Source of the DNA: Actinomycetes bacterium
GTDB taxonomy: Bacteria; Actinomycetota; Acidimicrobiia; Acidimicrobiales; Ilumatobacteraceae
Reading direction: 5' to 3'
DNA: 35,095 nucleotides
NCBI GenBank assembly: GCA_025360105.1
Contig: JANYCT010000001.1
Location: 1 to 35,095, forward strand
Part shown: in pieces, positions 1-7,294 of the stretch
Layout of the letters: every line of letters begins with the position of its first letter
How positions within the stretch are numbered: the first letter of the stretch is position 1
Notes under the pieces: model-generated
What the model was told of the DNA's origin: nothing
What the model saw: the letters and a program-made list of their open reading frames with translations, nothing else
Databases searched by the model: none
Program-made: the position numbers and the translations under genes

Positions 1-22
1 CATCTCATAAGGAGCCACAACC

Positions 23-658
23 ATGACTGTTCGTCTTGGCGATATCGCACCCAACTTCGACGCCCCCACCACGCAGGGCGACATCAACTTCCACGACTGG
101 CTGGGCGACAGCTGGGGCGTGCTGTTCAGCCATCCCAAGGACTTCACGCCGGTATGCACCACCGAGCTCGGCTACGTCGCCAAGATCAAGCCCGAGTTCG
201 ACAAGCGCAATGTGAAGGTCATCGGCCTGTCGGTCGATTCCGTCGAGAGCCATCTCAAGTGGGAGAGCGACATCGGCGAGACCCAGGGCACACCCGTGAA
301 CTTCCCGATGATCGGCGACACCGACAAGACCGTTGCCAACTTGTACGACATGATCCACCCCAATGCCAGCGACACGATGACCGTTCGCTCGGTGTTCGTG
401 ATCGGGCCGGACAAGAAGGTCAAGCTGCAGATCACATACCCGGCCTCCACCGGTCGCAACTTCGAAGAGATCCTGCGCGTCATCGACAGTCTGCAGCTCA
501 CCGCCAAGTACAAGGTGGCCACGCCGGCCAACTGGACCGACGGCGACGACGTCATCATCGGCGGCGCTGTCACCGACGAAGAAGCCAAGCAGTTGTTCCC
601 GCAGGGCTGGACCACCGTCAAGCCCTACCTGCGCGTGCTGCACCAGCCCGGCAAGTAA
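23..658 (+). CDS. 1-Cys peroxiredoxin (Prx6 type)
   Basis: Thiol peroxidase predicted to reduce hydrogen peroxide and organic hydroperoxides in the cytoplasm. The 211-residue protein has the AhpC/TSA thioredoxin fold with the peroxidatic cysteine in DFTPVCTTEL (Cys45), the only cysteine in the protein. It also carries the long C-terminal extension (about 160-211) typical of Prx6-type enzymes, so a resolving thiol must come from another molecule. The ATG at 23 follows AAGGAG at 9-14, a good ribosome binding site; its promoter lies outside the window. It converges on an operon that contains an AhpD-like redox protein, so a shared peroxide-defence role is possible but inferred. Family assignment is secure. 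Confidence 0.95.
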   Translation: MTVRLGDIAPNFDAPTTQGDINFHDWLGDSWGVLFSHPKDFTPVCTTELGYVAKIKPEFDKRNVKVIGLSVDSVESHLKWESDIGETQGTPVNFPMIGDTDKTVANLYDMIHPNASDTMTVRSVFVIGPDKKVKLQITYPASTGRNFEEILRVIDSLQLTAKYKVATPANWTDGDDVIIGGAVTDEEAKQLFPQGWTTVKPYLRVLHQPGK

Positions 659-674
659 TCACACCGTTCCTGCG

Positions 675-716
675 CTGTGCCGACCTCTGCGATCAACAGA
701 GGGGCATTCAGCACAG
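675..716. terminator. nested inverted repeat between convergent genes, candidate bidirectional terminator
   Basis: An inner hairpin CCTCTG/CAGAGG (684-689 and 697-702, 7-nt loop) sits inside outer arms CTGTGC/GCACAG (675-680 and 711-716). It lies where the peroxiredoxin gene and the NMN adenylyltransferase-like gene converge. There is no T-tract, so intrinsic termination is plausible but unproven. Confidence 0.4.
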
Positions 717-1208
717 GTTCTGTTGCACCCAATCACGCACTGCAGGCGCCAGCCGATCGAGATGGTCGGCTGGCGCTTCGCGTATCTGGGTCGCGCTGAT
801 GGGCACCGCAACGCGATCCGCGTCCACGACCACTGCCACGGCGCCGAATCGACGGGCGAGCTCACTGATGTAGGGATCGCTACTGAACACCGCGTGCGGG
901 CCGTTCTCGTGCGGCCAACGCGACCGGAACAGCGTCATCCATTTGGCCCAGAGTTCTTCGTTGGCGAAATCGTTGTCGAGGTCGTGGCGTAGCTCCACCA
1001 CCGTCACGTGCGGGTGCAGATCGGCAAGCCACGCCGCGCGTAACTCCCCCGGCACCAACTCACCATCACGAGTGTTCACGAACACCACAAGACGTTCGGC
1101 GCGCTGTGCCGCCCAATCGATCATGTACGAGTGGCCGAGATGCGGCGGGTTGAACCTGCCGACGATCAGGCCAGTGGCGATGCGGTCGTCGGGCGATACA
1201 GCACTCAT
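708..1208 (-). CDS. nicotinamide-nucleotide adenylyltransferase-like nucleotidyltransferase (NadM/NadR-NMNAT type)
   Basis: Predicted nucleotidyltransferase that would join NMN (or a related mononucleotide) to ATP to give NAD. The 166-residue protein has the nucleotidyltransferase signature GRFNPPHLGH near residues 18-27 and the C-terminal ISATQIR motif, matching the ISxTxxR motif of NadM and the NMNAT domain of NadR. Its length is close to archaeal NadM; there is no kinase domain as in full NadR. ATG at 1208 is preceded by a GAGGGAA ribosome binding site. The gene starts 12 nt after the AhpD-like gene ends, so it is probably the last gene of that operon. Substrate identity is inferred from motifs only. 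Confidence 0.8.
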   Translation of the reverse strand: MSAVSPDDRIATGLIVGRFNPPHLGHSYMIDWAAQRAERLVVFVNTRDGELVPGELRAAWLADLHPHVTVVELRHDLDNDFANEELWAKWMTLFRSRWPHENGPHAVFSSDPYISELARRFGAVAVVVDADRVAVPISATQIREAPADHLDRLAPAVRDWVQQNLC

Positions 1209-1220
1209 CGGTGGCTTCCC

Positions 1221-1745
1221 TCAGGTACGAGGCGAGCCGGGCGTGCGCAGGATCGTGACGTCCATCTCCTCGGGCTCGGCACCGACCGCGATGAGAAGCT
1301 TGCTGAAGCCGTGGAAGAGCGCCAGGCCGACGCCCATTTCGGCAAGCTCGGCGCCAGTGAAGTGCTCGAGGATGAACGACCTCGCGTCTTCGGACGGAGG
1401 TCCATCGGTACCGAGATACGCATCGGCGAACACCACCGCTGCCTTGTGCCGCTCATCGAGGCCGCTCGATTCAAAGCCGTCATCGACCATGTTGGCGAGT
1501 TCCTCGGTGAGCCCCTCCTGCCTCGCGACCGCGAAGCGCACATTGCGTCAATACCCGCAATCGGTGATGCGCGCATTGCGCAAACGGATCACCTCTTTGG
1601 TGGGCTGATCAACCACACCGTTGCTCCAGAACTCCGCGTACAGCACTGCGTAGGCACCGACGAGATCGGGCTGGTGCGACAACATGCCGCCGTAGCTTGG
1701 TGTCTCCTCACCGAACGCTGAGGGCATGCGAGGTGTCGTGGCCAT
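1221..1745 (-). CDS. AhpD-like/carboxymuconolactone decarboxylase-family protein, probable selenoprotein read through TGA at 1550-1548
   Basis: Read with the in-frame TGA as selenocysteine this is a 174-residue CMD/AhpD-fold redox protein. The two open halves (residues 1-65 and 67-174) are in the same frame, separated by a single TGA with no frameshift. The TGA falls directly after DCGY and before RNVRFAVARQEG, so the motif becomes Cys63-Gly-Tyr-Sec66, where AhpD-like proteins carry CxxC. The second half supplies the rest of the CMD helical bundle. A hairpin with loop GGUC starts 8 nt after the TGA (separate entry). ATG at 1745 overlaps the preceding stop as TAATG, implying translational coupling. 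AhpD-like selenoproteins are known in bacteria. The alternatives are a pseudogene with one nonsense mutation or a sequencing error; the position of the stop and the hairpin argue against both. Confidence 0.8.
1519..1550 (-). promoter_or_regulatory. candidate bacterial SECIS element with its UGA
   Basis: In the mRNA the UGA occupies 1550-1548. Counting from the next base as +1, UUCGC (+13 to +17) pairs with GCGAG (+22 to +26), closing a 4-nt loop GGUC at +18 to +21 (1530-1527). After a 2-nt bulge (GC), UGC (+8 to +10) pairs with GCA (+27 to +29). E. coli fdhF SECIS, as I recall it, also has GGUC in its apical loop at nearly the same distance and an unpaired base in the 5' stem. Loop G, spacing and stem length fit the general bacterial SECIS description. 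The pairing was checked by eye. Confidence 0.72.
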
Positions 1746-2131
1746 TAGCGGTCTCCGTGATCTGGAGTGGGATCGCCCGCAACGATCTGCAGTCGAGTGA
1801 AGCCATCGAGCAGCGCAAGGTGGAACAAGAGACCCATCTGCTCGGCAGGTGTGTAGTGGTCGGACAGCGCGGCGAAGGTGGCATCGTCGAGGCCGTGTAC
1901 GTCGATGATGAACTGCTCGACAACGGCCATCGCAGCAAGCTCAGCCGAGCTGAGATCGGTAGGCAGCGTCTCGTGGCCGACACCGAGCACTAGTCGCGCG
2001 CGGATTCGGGCCAGCTCGCCGGTGCGCCCGGGCGCTGCAGCCGCTGCGTTGCGGCAGAGGTCGTCGATCTTGGTTGCGAGAGGCGGACGCAGATCGATCA
2101 AACGCGCGGTAGACGACTGCACCCATGTCAT
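1745..2131 (-). CDS. CMD/AhpD-like partner protein without a CxxC motif
   Basis: A 128-residue helical protein. Its C-terminal half, with AEQMGLLFHLALLDGFTRLQ near the end, resembles the equivalent part of the downstream AhpD-like protein (AEMGVGLALFHGFSKLLIA), so the two look like divergent paralogues. It has only one Cys (in DDLCRN) and no CxxC, so it is unlikely to do the same thiol chemistry and may be a structural partner. ATG at 2131 overlaps the stop of the cyclase/ATPase gene as ATGA, and its own stop overlaps the start of the next gene as TAATG, so the three genes are translationally coupled. Family assignment is moderate; function is unknown. Confidence 0.65.
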   Translation of the reverse strand: MTWVQSSTARLIDLRPPLATKIDDLCRNAAAAAPGRTGELARIRARLVLGVGHETLPTDLSSAELAAMAVVEQFIIDVHGLDDATFAALSDHYTPAEQMGLLFHLALLDGFTRLQIVAGDPTPDHGDR

Positions 2132-5100
2132 GACGCGGCCGCCCGAACCGCGGGCAGTGCCTCGACCACCGAGCGCCACCCACTCCCCAACGCGGCAGCA
2201 TCGCCGACGCCGAGTGGGTGAGGGGTCCCGAGCACGTGTGCATGTGCGGACAGCGCCAACGCCGTTGCGACAGCGTCTTGGGTGATGGCCGCCATGGACA
2301 CCGCGCGCTCCATCCACCCACGCGCTGCCATGTCGTCGCCCGTGGAGGCCGCCGCTGCTCCGGCCGCAATGCTCGCGACAACACCATCGAGATAGGTGTG
2401 CCCGACCGCATCGGTGGCGGCTGTCGCCGCATCGATTGCTTCTGCGCTGGAACCCTGCAGTGCTGCGACCAGGGCGTGAATCGACTGGAAGAACGGATGT
2501 GACACGACATCGTTGGTCACGTGCGCGAGCGCTGTGCGCGCCTCGTCGTAATCGCCAATCTGAGCGAGGCCCGCGGCGCGGATGACCCACGACTCGCCCG
2601 GGTCTGCTTGCACCTTCTGCATGCGATCAATGGCTTCGTCGGCAAAGGTGACCGTGCTCTTGCCATCGCCGCCGTGCATCGCAATGCCCGCTGCAGCAAG
2701 AAACGGAAAGGCCGACTCACCGTATTGATCGGCCTGTGCGAGCAACGCCTCACTCGTGCGCGCCACATTCGGATCGCCGAGCGCCACTTGCGTGCGACCC
2801 AGCACCGCGAGTGCTTGCGCCAGACCGAATCCATCGCCGAGCTTTTTGAAGCGCGCCCGTGCCTGCTCGGCGAGTGCCGCCGCAGCGTCGATGTGGCCGG
2901 TCCACAGGCGCATAGATGCAAGCAGCGAGAGCATCATGCTCTCGGCCCACTCGTCGCCGCGTTCGCGGGCCTCTGAGCGCACCACATTGGCGAGTTCTTC
3001 GGCTTCCTTGAAGCGACGGTTGTAGAAGTGGACGAAGGCCAGCAATCCGTAGGCCCAGCCCACACCAGCACGATCGCCGAGCTCGGTGAGCGTGGCAGCC
3101 GCGCGATGCAAATGTTCCTCGGCGACTTGCATGTTTCCACCCAGAAACGCCATCCAAGCCCTGTGCTGCTCGATGTAGCCAAGCCCACGGCGGTCGCCGA
3201 GTTCTACGTACAGACCTTCGGCCTCGCCGAACAACCATTCAGCGTCGGCGAGCGAACCCCCGAACAACTCGAGAAAGCCACGCGCTCGCAAGGTATCGGC
3301 AAGTTGCTGATGGTCGCCTATCTCGCGGAAAAGGTCGATGGACTCACCGAGTTGACGACGCGCCCCGGGAAGGTCACCGGCTGCTTGGCTGATGAGTCCG
3401 AGCGCCCGGTGGGCGCGAGCCTCAGTCTGTTGATCATGATCAGCGAGGGCTTCGCCGAGCACCGAATCCGTCTCGATTCGGGCGCGATCGAGCTGGCGGA
3501 TATCGACCAGCGCGGCGATGCGTCGCAGGCGCAGTCGAGCCCTGATCGCCCGCGACTCACCCGTGAGTCCACCGGCCTCGATCAACTCAATCGCACGCGT
3601 GGAATACCGGATGATCTGGCGGAGATTGCCTTGCTCGACCTGGCGTTCGGTGGCAGCCTCCAACGCGGTGATCGCCTGCTCGACGACGTCGGCCGGCACA
3701 CCAGCGAGCGGACCGAGCTCAGTGACGATTTCCGCAGCGGCGGCCAAATGGTGAGCCACGTCGTCAGGGCTGTAGTGGCGACCCTGCATCGACTTGGCAA
3801 TGCCCATATGACGCGCCGCGCGAACGGCCTTGGTGAGCGTCTGATACGCAACCTCGCGAACCGAGTCAGACTTGAACGCCCAGCGCCGCCCTTCGATCTC
3901 GAGCAGGCCGCCATCGAGCAAACCATCGAGTACCACCGGATCGAGCCGTTGGCCGAGTTCGCGGGCGAAGCGTTCGAGGCTGTTGATGACTCCCGAAGGG
4001 CCGAGCACCGCCGCGTTGTCGATGACCGCGCGTTGATCGGGCGGGAGTTGGTCAAGACGCGCAGCGATGACGGCGCGTAGCGAGTCGGGCAGCGCACGCA
4101 CATCTCCACCTTCGGCAACGAGCACAGCGAGTTCCTCGAGAAACAGTGGATTGCCGCCCGACCGTTCGTAGATGGTGTTGATGGTTGCGTCGTCGGCATC
4201 GGGACCGATGATGGCGCGACAGAGTTGGGCCGCGGAGACGGGACCGAGCGGCTCGAGTGGTAGGCGTACCACGGCAGCACGAGTGGAAAGCGGCGGCCAC
4301 GCCAGTTCTGCATCGGGCCGGTTGGTGGTGACGAGCACAAACGGCCGGCGTGCCAAAGCAACGAGTAGGTGCTCGCACAAGGCAAGCACCACGGGGTCGG
4401 CCCAATGGATGTCGGTGATCGACAGCAGCACCGGTCCGGCGCGCAACCTGCGCTCGAACACCGATGCGACCGCGCGGTTCACGGCGTCGCGGGCGGTGAC
4501 GGGATCGACATCGTCGAGCCGCGAGGGATACCCGAGCAGATGTTGGAACGCATCGGTGAGGCTCTTCATCGTGGCCTCGTCTGCGTTGCTGAACAGCTCG
4601 CGACCGAGCCCGCCGGCGATCTCGCGCACGGTTTCAATTGTTGCAGCCGCATCGAGTTCGAGGCGATCGAACAAGGCGCTCGCAAGGGGCCACCACACAT
4701 TGGATTCGCCATAGGGAACAGCAGACCCTTCGATGACGAGAACCGAGTGTTTCGTGCGAGCCGCGTCGAGCAGTTCGTCGACGAGGCGGCTCTTCCCGAC
4801 CCCACCCTCGCCATCGACCGCGACGAGCGCCGCTTGCGAGTTCGCGATCGCGAAGTCCACAAAGGCAACGGTCAGCGCGAGTTCAGTGGAGCGACCCATG
4901 ATGGCGACGTCGCGCCGACGCCGCCTGGCACCGGGCTGTGAGACCGCGCCTTTCGCCAACCATGCCGCAACCACGGCATCGCGACCCCTCGCCTCGAGTT
5001 CTCCCTGCGATTCATACGTGATCGACGACACCGTCAGACCGTGGGTCGACTCACCCACCAACACCCCACCCGGCGGAGCAAGCGATTGCAACCTCGACGC

Positions 5101-5586
5101 TGTGTTGACTACGTCGCCCATGGCCGTGTGATCGGTGCCGGCAACCGTGCCCACAAGGGCGACACCGGTATTGATGCCGACACGCATCTGCAGCGCGGTG
5201 TCGTTACCGTGCGACACCCGCGCTTGGGCGAAGGACGCCAGCGACTCTTGCATGCGCAGGCCTGCTCGCACTGCGCGTTCCGCGTCGTCCTCGTGCGCAA
5301 CAGGCACTCCGAAGAGCGCAACGATGCCATCGCCGACAAACTTGTCGACCGTGCCACCAAACGTGGTGATGTCCTCGACCAATCGCGCAAAACACGCGTC
5401 GACGAGGCGCTTGACGTGTTCGGGATCGAGATTTTCTGCCAGTGCAGTGAAACCAACAAGATCAGCAAACAACACCGTGACGACACGGCGTTCTTCGAGC
5501 GTTGCCGCACTCAGCGCAAACCCGCAGGTGGGGCAGAACCGGGATCCGGCGGTCACCGGGTTTGCACAGGACGGGCACGAACTCAC
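2128..5586 (-). CDS. zinc-ribbon/class III nucleotide cyclase/P-loop ATPase/TPR regulatory protein
   Basis: A 1152-residue multidomain signalling protein. Residues about 1-25 hold a zinc ribbon (CPSC and CPTC pairs). Residues about 34-190 are a class III cyclase domain with both metal-binding aspartates (FADLVGFT and GDGIVALFG), the purine-selecting Lys in DKFVGDG and Asp in MGDVVNTASR, plus the transition-state Arg, so it looks catalytically competent for ATP. A P-loop, GEGGVGKSRL, follows at about residue 260, starting an AAA/MalT-like ATPase module. The C-terminal half is TPR-like helical repeats. I place the start at GTG 5586, directly before the zinc ribbon and 7 nt after a TACGAT hexamer; a longer frame to 5727 adds only unstructured, arginine-rich sequence. 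It heads the operon that contains the AhpD-like gene. Ligand and target are unknown. Confidence 0.88.
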   Translation of the reverse strand: MSSCPSCANPVTAGSRFCPTCGFALSAATLEERRVVTVLFADLVGFTALAENLDPEHVKRLVDACFARLVEDITTFGGTVDKFVGDGIVALFGVPVAHEDDAERAVRAGLRMQESLASFAQARVSHGNDTALQMRVGINTGVALVGTVAGTDHTAMGDVVNTASRLQSLAPPGGVLVGESTHGLTVSSITYESQGELEARGRDAVVAAWLAKGAVSQPGARRRRRDVAIMGRSTELALTVAFVDFAIANSQAALVAVDGEGGVGKSRLVDELLDAARTKHSVLVIEGSAVPYGESNVWWPLASALFDRLELDAAATIETVREIAGGLGRELFSNADEATMKSLTDAFQHLLGYPSRLDDVDPVTARDAVNRAVASVFERRLRAGPVLLSITDIHWADPVVLALCEHLLVALARRPFVLVTTNRPDAELAWPPLSTRAAVVRLPLEPLGPVSAAQLCRAIIGPDADDATINTIYERSGGNPLFLEELAVLVAEGGDVRALPDSLRAVIAARLDQLPPDQRAVIDNAAVLGPSGVINSLERFARELGQRLDPVVLDGLLDGGLLEIEGRRWAFKSDSVREVAYQTLTKAVRAARHMGIAKSMQGRHYSPDDVAHHLAAAAEIVTELGPLAGVPADVVEQAITALEAATERQVEQGNLRQIIRYSTRAIELIEAGGLTGESRAIRARLRLRRIAALVDIRQLDRARIETDSVLGEALADHDQQTEARAHRALGLISQAAGDLPGARRQLGESIDLFREIGDHQQLADTLRARGFLELFGGSLADAEWLFGEAEGLYVELGDRRGLGYIEQHRAWMAFLGGNMQVAEEHLHRAAATLTELGDRAGVGWAYGLLAFVHFYNRRFKEAEELANVVRSEARERGDEWAESMMLSLLASMRLWTGHIDAAAALAEQARARFKKLGDGFGLAQALAVLGRTQVALGDPNVARTSEALLAQADQYGESAFPFLAAAGIAMHGGDGKSTVTFADEAIDRMQKVQADPGESWVIRAAGLAQIGDYDEARTALAHVTNDVVSHPFFQSIHALVAALQGSSAEAIDAATAATDAVGHTYLDGVVASIAAGAAAASTGDDMAARGWMERAVSMAAITQDAVATALALSAHAHVLGTPHPLGVGDAAALGSGWRSVVEALPAVRAAAS

Positions 5587-5593
5587 TGCGCAG

Positions 5594-5599
5594 ATCGTA
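5594..5599 (-). promoter_or_regulatory. -10 element TACGAT of a leaderless-type promoter
   Basis: TACGAT on the minus strand ends 7 nt before the GTG at 5586, with no Shine-Dalgarno sequence between. It fits the TAnnnT pattern seen before eight other genes here and supports the GTG start. Confidence 0.5.
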
Positions 5600-5651
5600 G
5601 GGCATCGGCGCCCCGCTACGAGCCACGGGTTTCGATCGGGGTTGACCCGGT

Positions 5652-6386
5652 GACTACGGCCGACCTCTACTCCGTTGTCGGGCTTCCCGCCACGGCGGGC
5701 AACACCTCGCTCCCATCGCCTGCTCAATACAGGATCAGAGTTACGCCCGCCCTCGGCGGACCCAACCTGTTACGGGGTCATTGCCGGCCACCGGCACCTA
5801 CACGATCTCGCCCAGCACCGTCATCACCGTCGCCGACCTACAACTGCAGCCTGGCGTCTTCGGTACGGTGCGACTGTTCCTCGGCGGTGTCCAGGTTCCG
5901 ACCGCCGGGTTCTCACCGGCGGCTACATCACCATCGCGGCACCGACTCCCGCTGGTATCTCGGTGTCGGCAGTCACCGTCATCGATCCGGCGGTTCCTCA
6001 AACACCACCGCTGCGCCCACTGCCGTTGGGTGGCACCATCGACGCCGGGGTCATCTCGTACACCCTCACCGGCGTGCCCAACGCTGGTGCAAATTTTCGC
6101 CACCGATCGTGCTGGCAACACCGCATCGGTCGGCTGCACTTGTAGGAGTGGTGTACAAGGCGCAGTGGCTCCTCCCGATCACCCCGGGCGGCTATCGATC
6201 CGTCGTGCGCAACACCACCGTGCCGCTCCTGTTGCGCTCAACCGACGCGAACGGTCAAGCAGTGCCGGCGGCGGATTCTGGGCTGCTGGATGGTTCGCGG
6301 CCAAGGAGTGGCGAGGCACGTGTCGCAGTGTCGTCATCGGTTTCGACGACGGAACGACGGCTGTCACCACCGTCAAGGTGACGTAG
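5652..6386 (+). pseudogene. remnant of a secreted Ig-like/PxKF-type surface protein
   Basis: No single frame is open, but protein-like segments follow one another across frames: QYRIRVTPALGGPNLL (about 5710-5770), TYTISPSTVITVADLQLQPG and onward (5790-5917), GGYITIAAPTPAGISVSAV and onward (5920-6100), ATDRAGNTASVGCT (about 6090-6140), WLLPITPGGYRSVVRNTTVP and onward (6142-6285), then GFDDGTTAVTTVKVT to a stop at 6386. The order (beta-rich repeat, DRAGNTAS..CT strand end, PGGYRSV..TTVPLLL) matches the end of actinobacterial secreted proteins with Ig/HYR-like and C-terminal PxKF domains. At least five frame changes in about 700 bp, and no recognisable 5' end, mark decay rather than one sequencing error. 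Confidence 0.7.
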
Positions 6387-6549
6387 CCGCGGCCGGTCAC
6401 GGCTCCGAAGCTCGGCCAACAACTTCGTCGGTCTCGCGCGCAGCATGGTGCATTTGTCTAGCTGAAGGGTGACGCCTGCCCATGTTTGCTGTACATGAAC
6501 ACCGCCTGTTCGTGGCCCGTTTTCGAACATTCTCGGATACAACTACGGG
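6387..6549. other. intergenic region upstream of the ABC exporter operon
   Basis: 163 bp with no gene. A weak -10-like TACAAC (6538-6543) ends 6 nt before the ATG at 6550, and a short imperfect inverted repeat CATGT/ACATG lies at 6481-6497. Nothing else was recognised. Confidence 0.35.
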
Positions 6550-7293
6550 ATGACTGAAGCCCCCACGACCACCGCCGCTGCCGGAGCCGTCGATGCCACC
6601 AAGTTCTATGGCTCAGGCGACAGTGAAGTGCGCGCGCTCGATGGCGTCACCGTCGTGTTCGAAGCCGGCAAGTTCACGGCCATCATGGGCCCTTCGGGCT
6701 CGGGCAAATCCACTCTGATGCACACCCTGGCCGGCCTCGACGGTCTGACCTCGGGTGCGGTGTACATCGGCGATACCTACCTCGCCACGCTGAAGGACAA
6801 AGAACTCACCGAGTTGCGACGCCAGAAGGTGGGCTTCATCTTTCAGGCCTACAACCTCATCCCCACGTTGTCGGCCGAAGAGAACATCCGCCTGCCATTG
6901 CTGCTCGGCAACTCCAAGGGCGACGAAGCATGGATCAACCGGGTCATCGACACCGTTGGTCTGCGCGACCGTCTCACCCACCGGCCGAGTGAGTTGTCGG
7001 GCGGTCAGCAACAGCGTGTGGCTGTGGCACGCGCCCTCGCTAGCCAGCCCACCATCATCTTTGCCGACGAGCCCACGGGCAACCTCGACAGTAAGACGGG
7101 TGCCGAGATCTTGTCGTTCATGCGTCTCGCAGTCAACGAGTTGGGGCAGACCATCGTGATGGTCACCCACGATCCGGTCGCAGCGAGCTACGCCGACCGC
7201 GTCATCTTCCTGGCCGATGGCCGCATCGTCGACGAGATGCAGGATCCCACTGCGGACCGCGTGCTCGATCGCATGAAGCGCTTCGGGGAGTGA
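6550..7293 (+). CDS. ABC transporter ATP-binding protein, MacB/LolD type
   Basis: ATPase subunit that would power the two FtsX-type permeases encoded immediately downstream. The 247-residue protein has a complete nucleotide-binding domain: Walker A GPSGSGKST (about 47-55), Q-loop in FIFQAYNLIP, signature LSGGQQQR (about 149-156), Walker B IIFADEP with catalytic Glu, then the GNLDSKTG D-loop region typical of the MacB/LolD group, and an H-loop in VMVTHD. The next gene begins 1 nt after its stop, so the genes form one operon. Members of this family drive mechanotransmission (lipoprotein release, peptide or drug efflux, cell-wall hydrolase control) rather than classical translocation; the substrate cannot be told from sequence. 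No Shine-Dalgarno is evident before ATG 6550. Confidence 0.95.
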   Translation: MTEAPTTTAAAGAVDATKFYGSGDSEVRALDGVTVVFEAGKFTAIMGPSGSGKSTLMHTLAGLDGLTSGAVYIGDTYLATLKDKELTELRRQKVGFIFQAYNLIPTLSAEENIRLPLLLGNSKGDEAWINRVIDTVGLRDRLTHRPSELSGGQQQRVAVARALASQPTIIFADEPTGNLDSKTGAEILSFMRLAVNELGQTIVMVTHDPVAASYADRVIFLADGRIVDEMQDPTADRVLDRMKRFGE

Positions 7294-7294
7294 C

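Noticed and set aside
1548-1745. 65-residue and 106-residue stand-alone genes on either side of the TGA
   Set aside because: The CMD fold would be cut at its redox motif, the second part has no ribosome binding site, and both parts are in the same frame.
5686-5699. short CCCGCC/GGCGGG inverted repeat
   Set aside because: The loop would be only 2-4 nt and it follows no gene end; likely chance in GC-rich DNA.
5041-6381. 446-residue forward open frame
   Set aside because: Its first half is antisense to the cyclase domain; only the later part carries pieces of the decayed surface protein, so it is not one gene.
6515-6545. possible LexA (SOS) box around TCGAAC
   Set aside because: Only the left half-site matches; the expected GTTCGA right half is absent.
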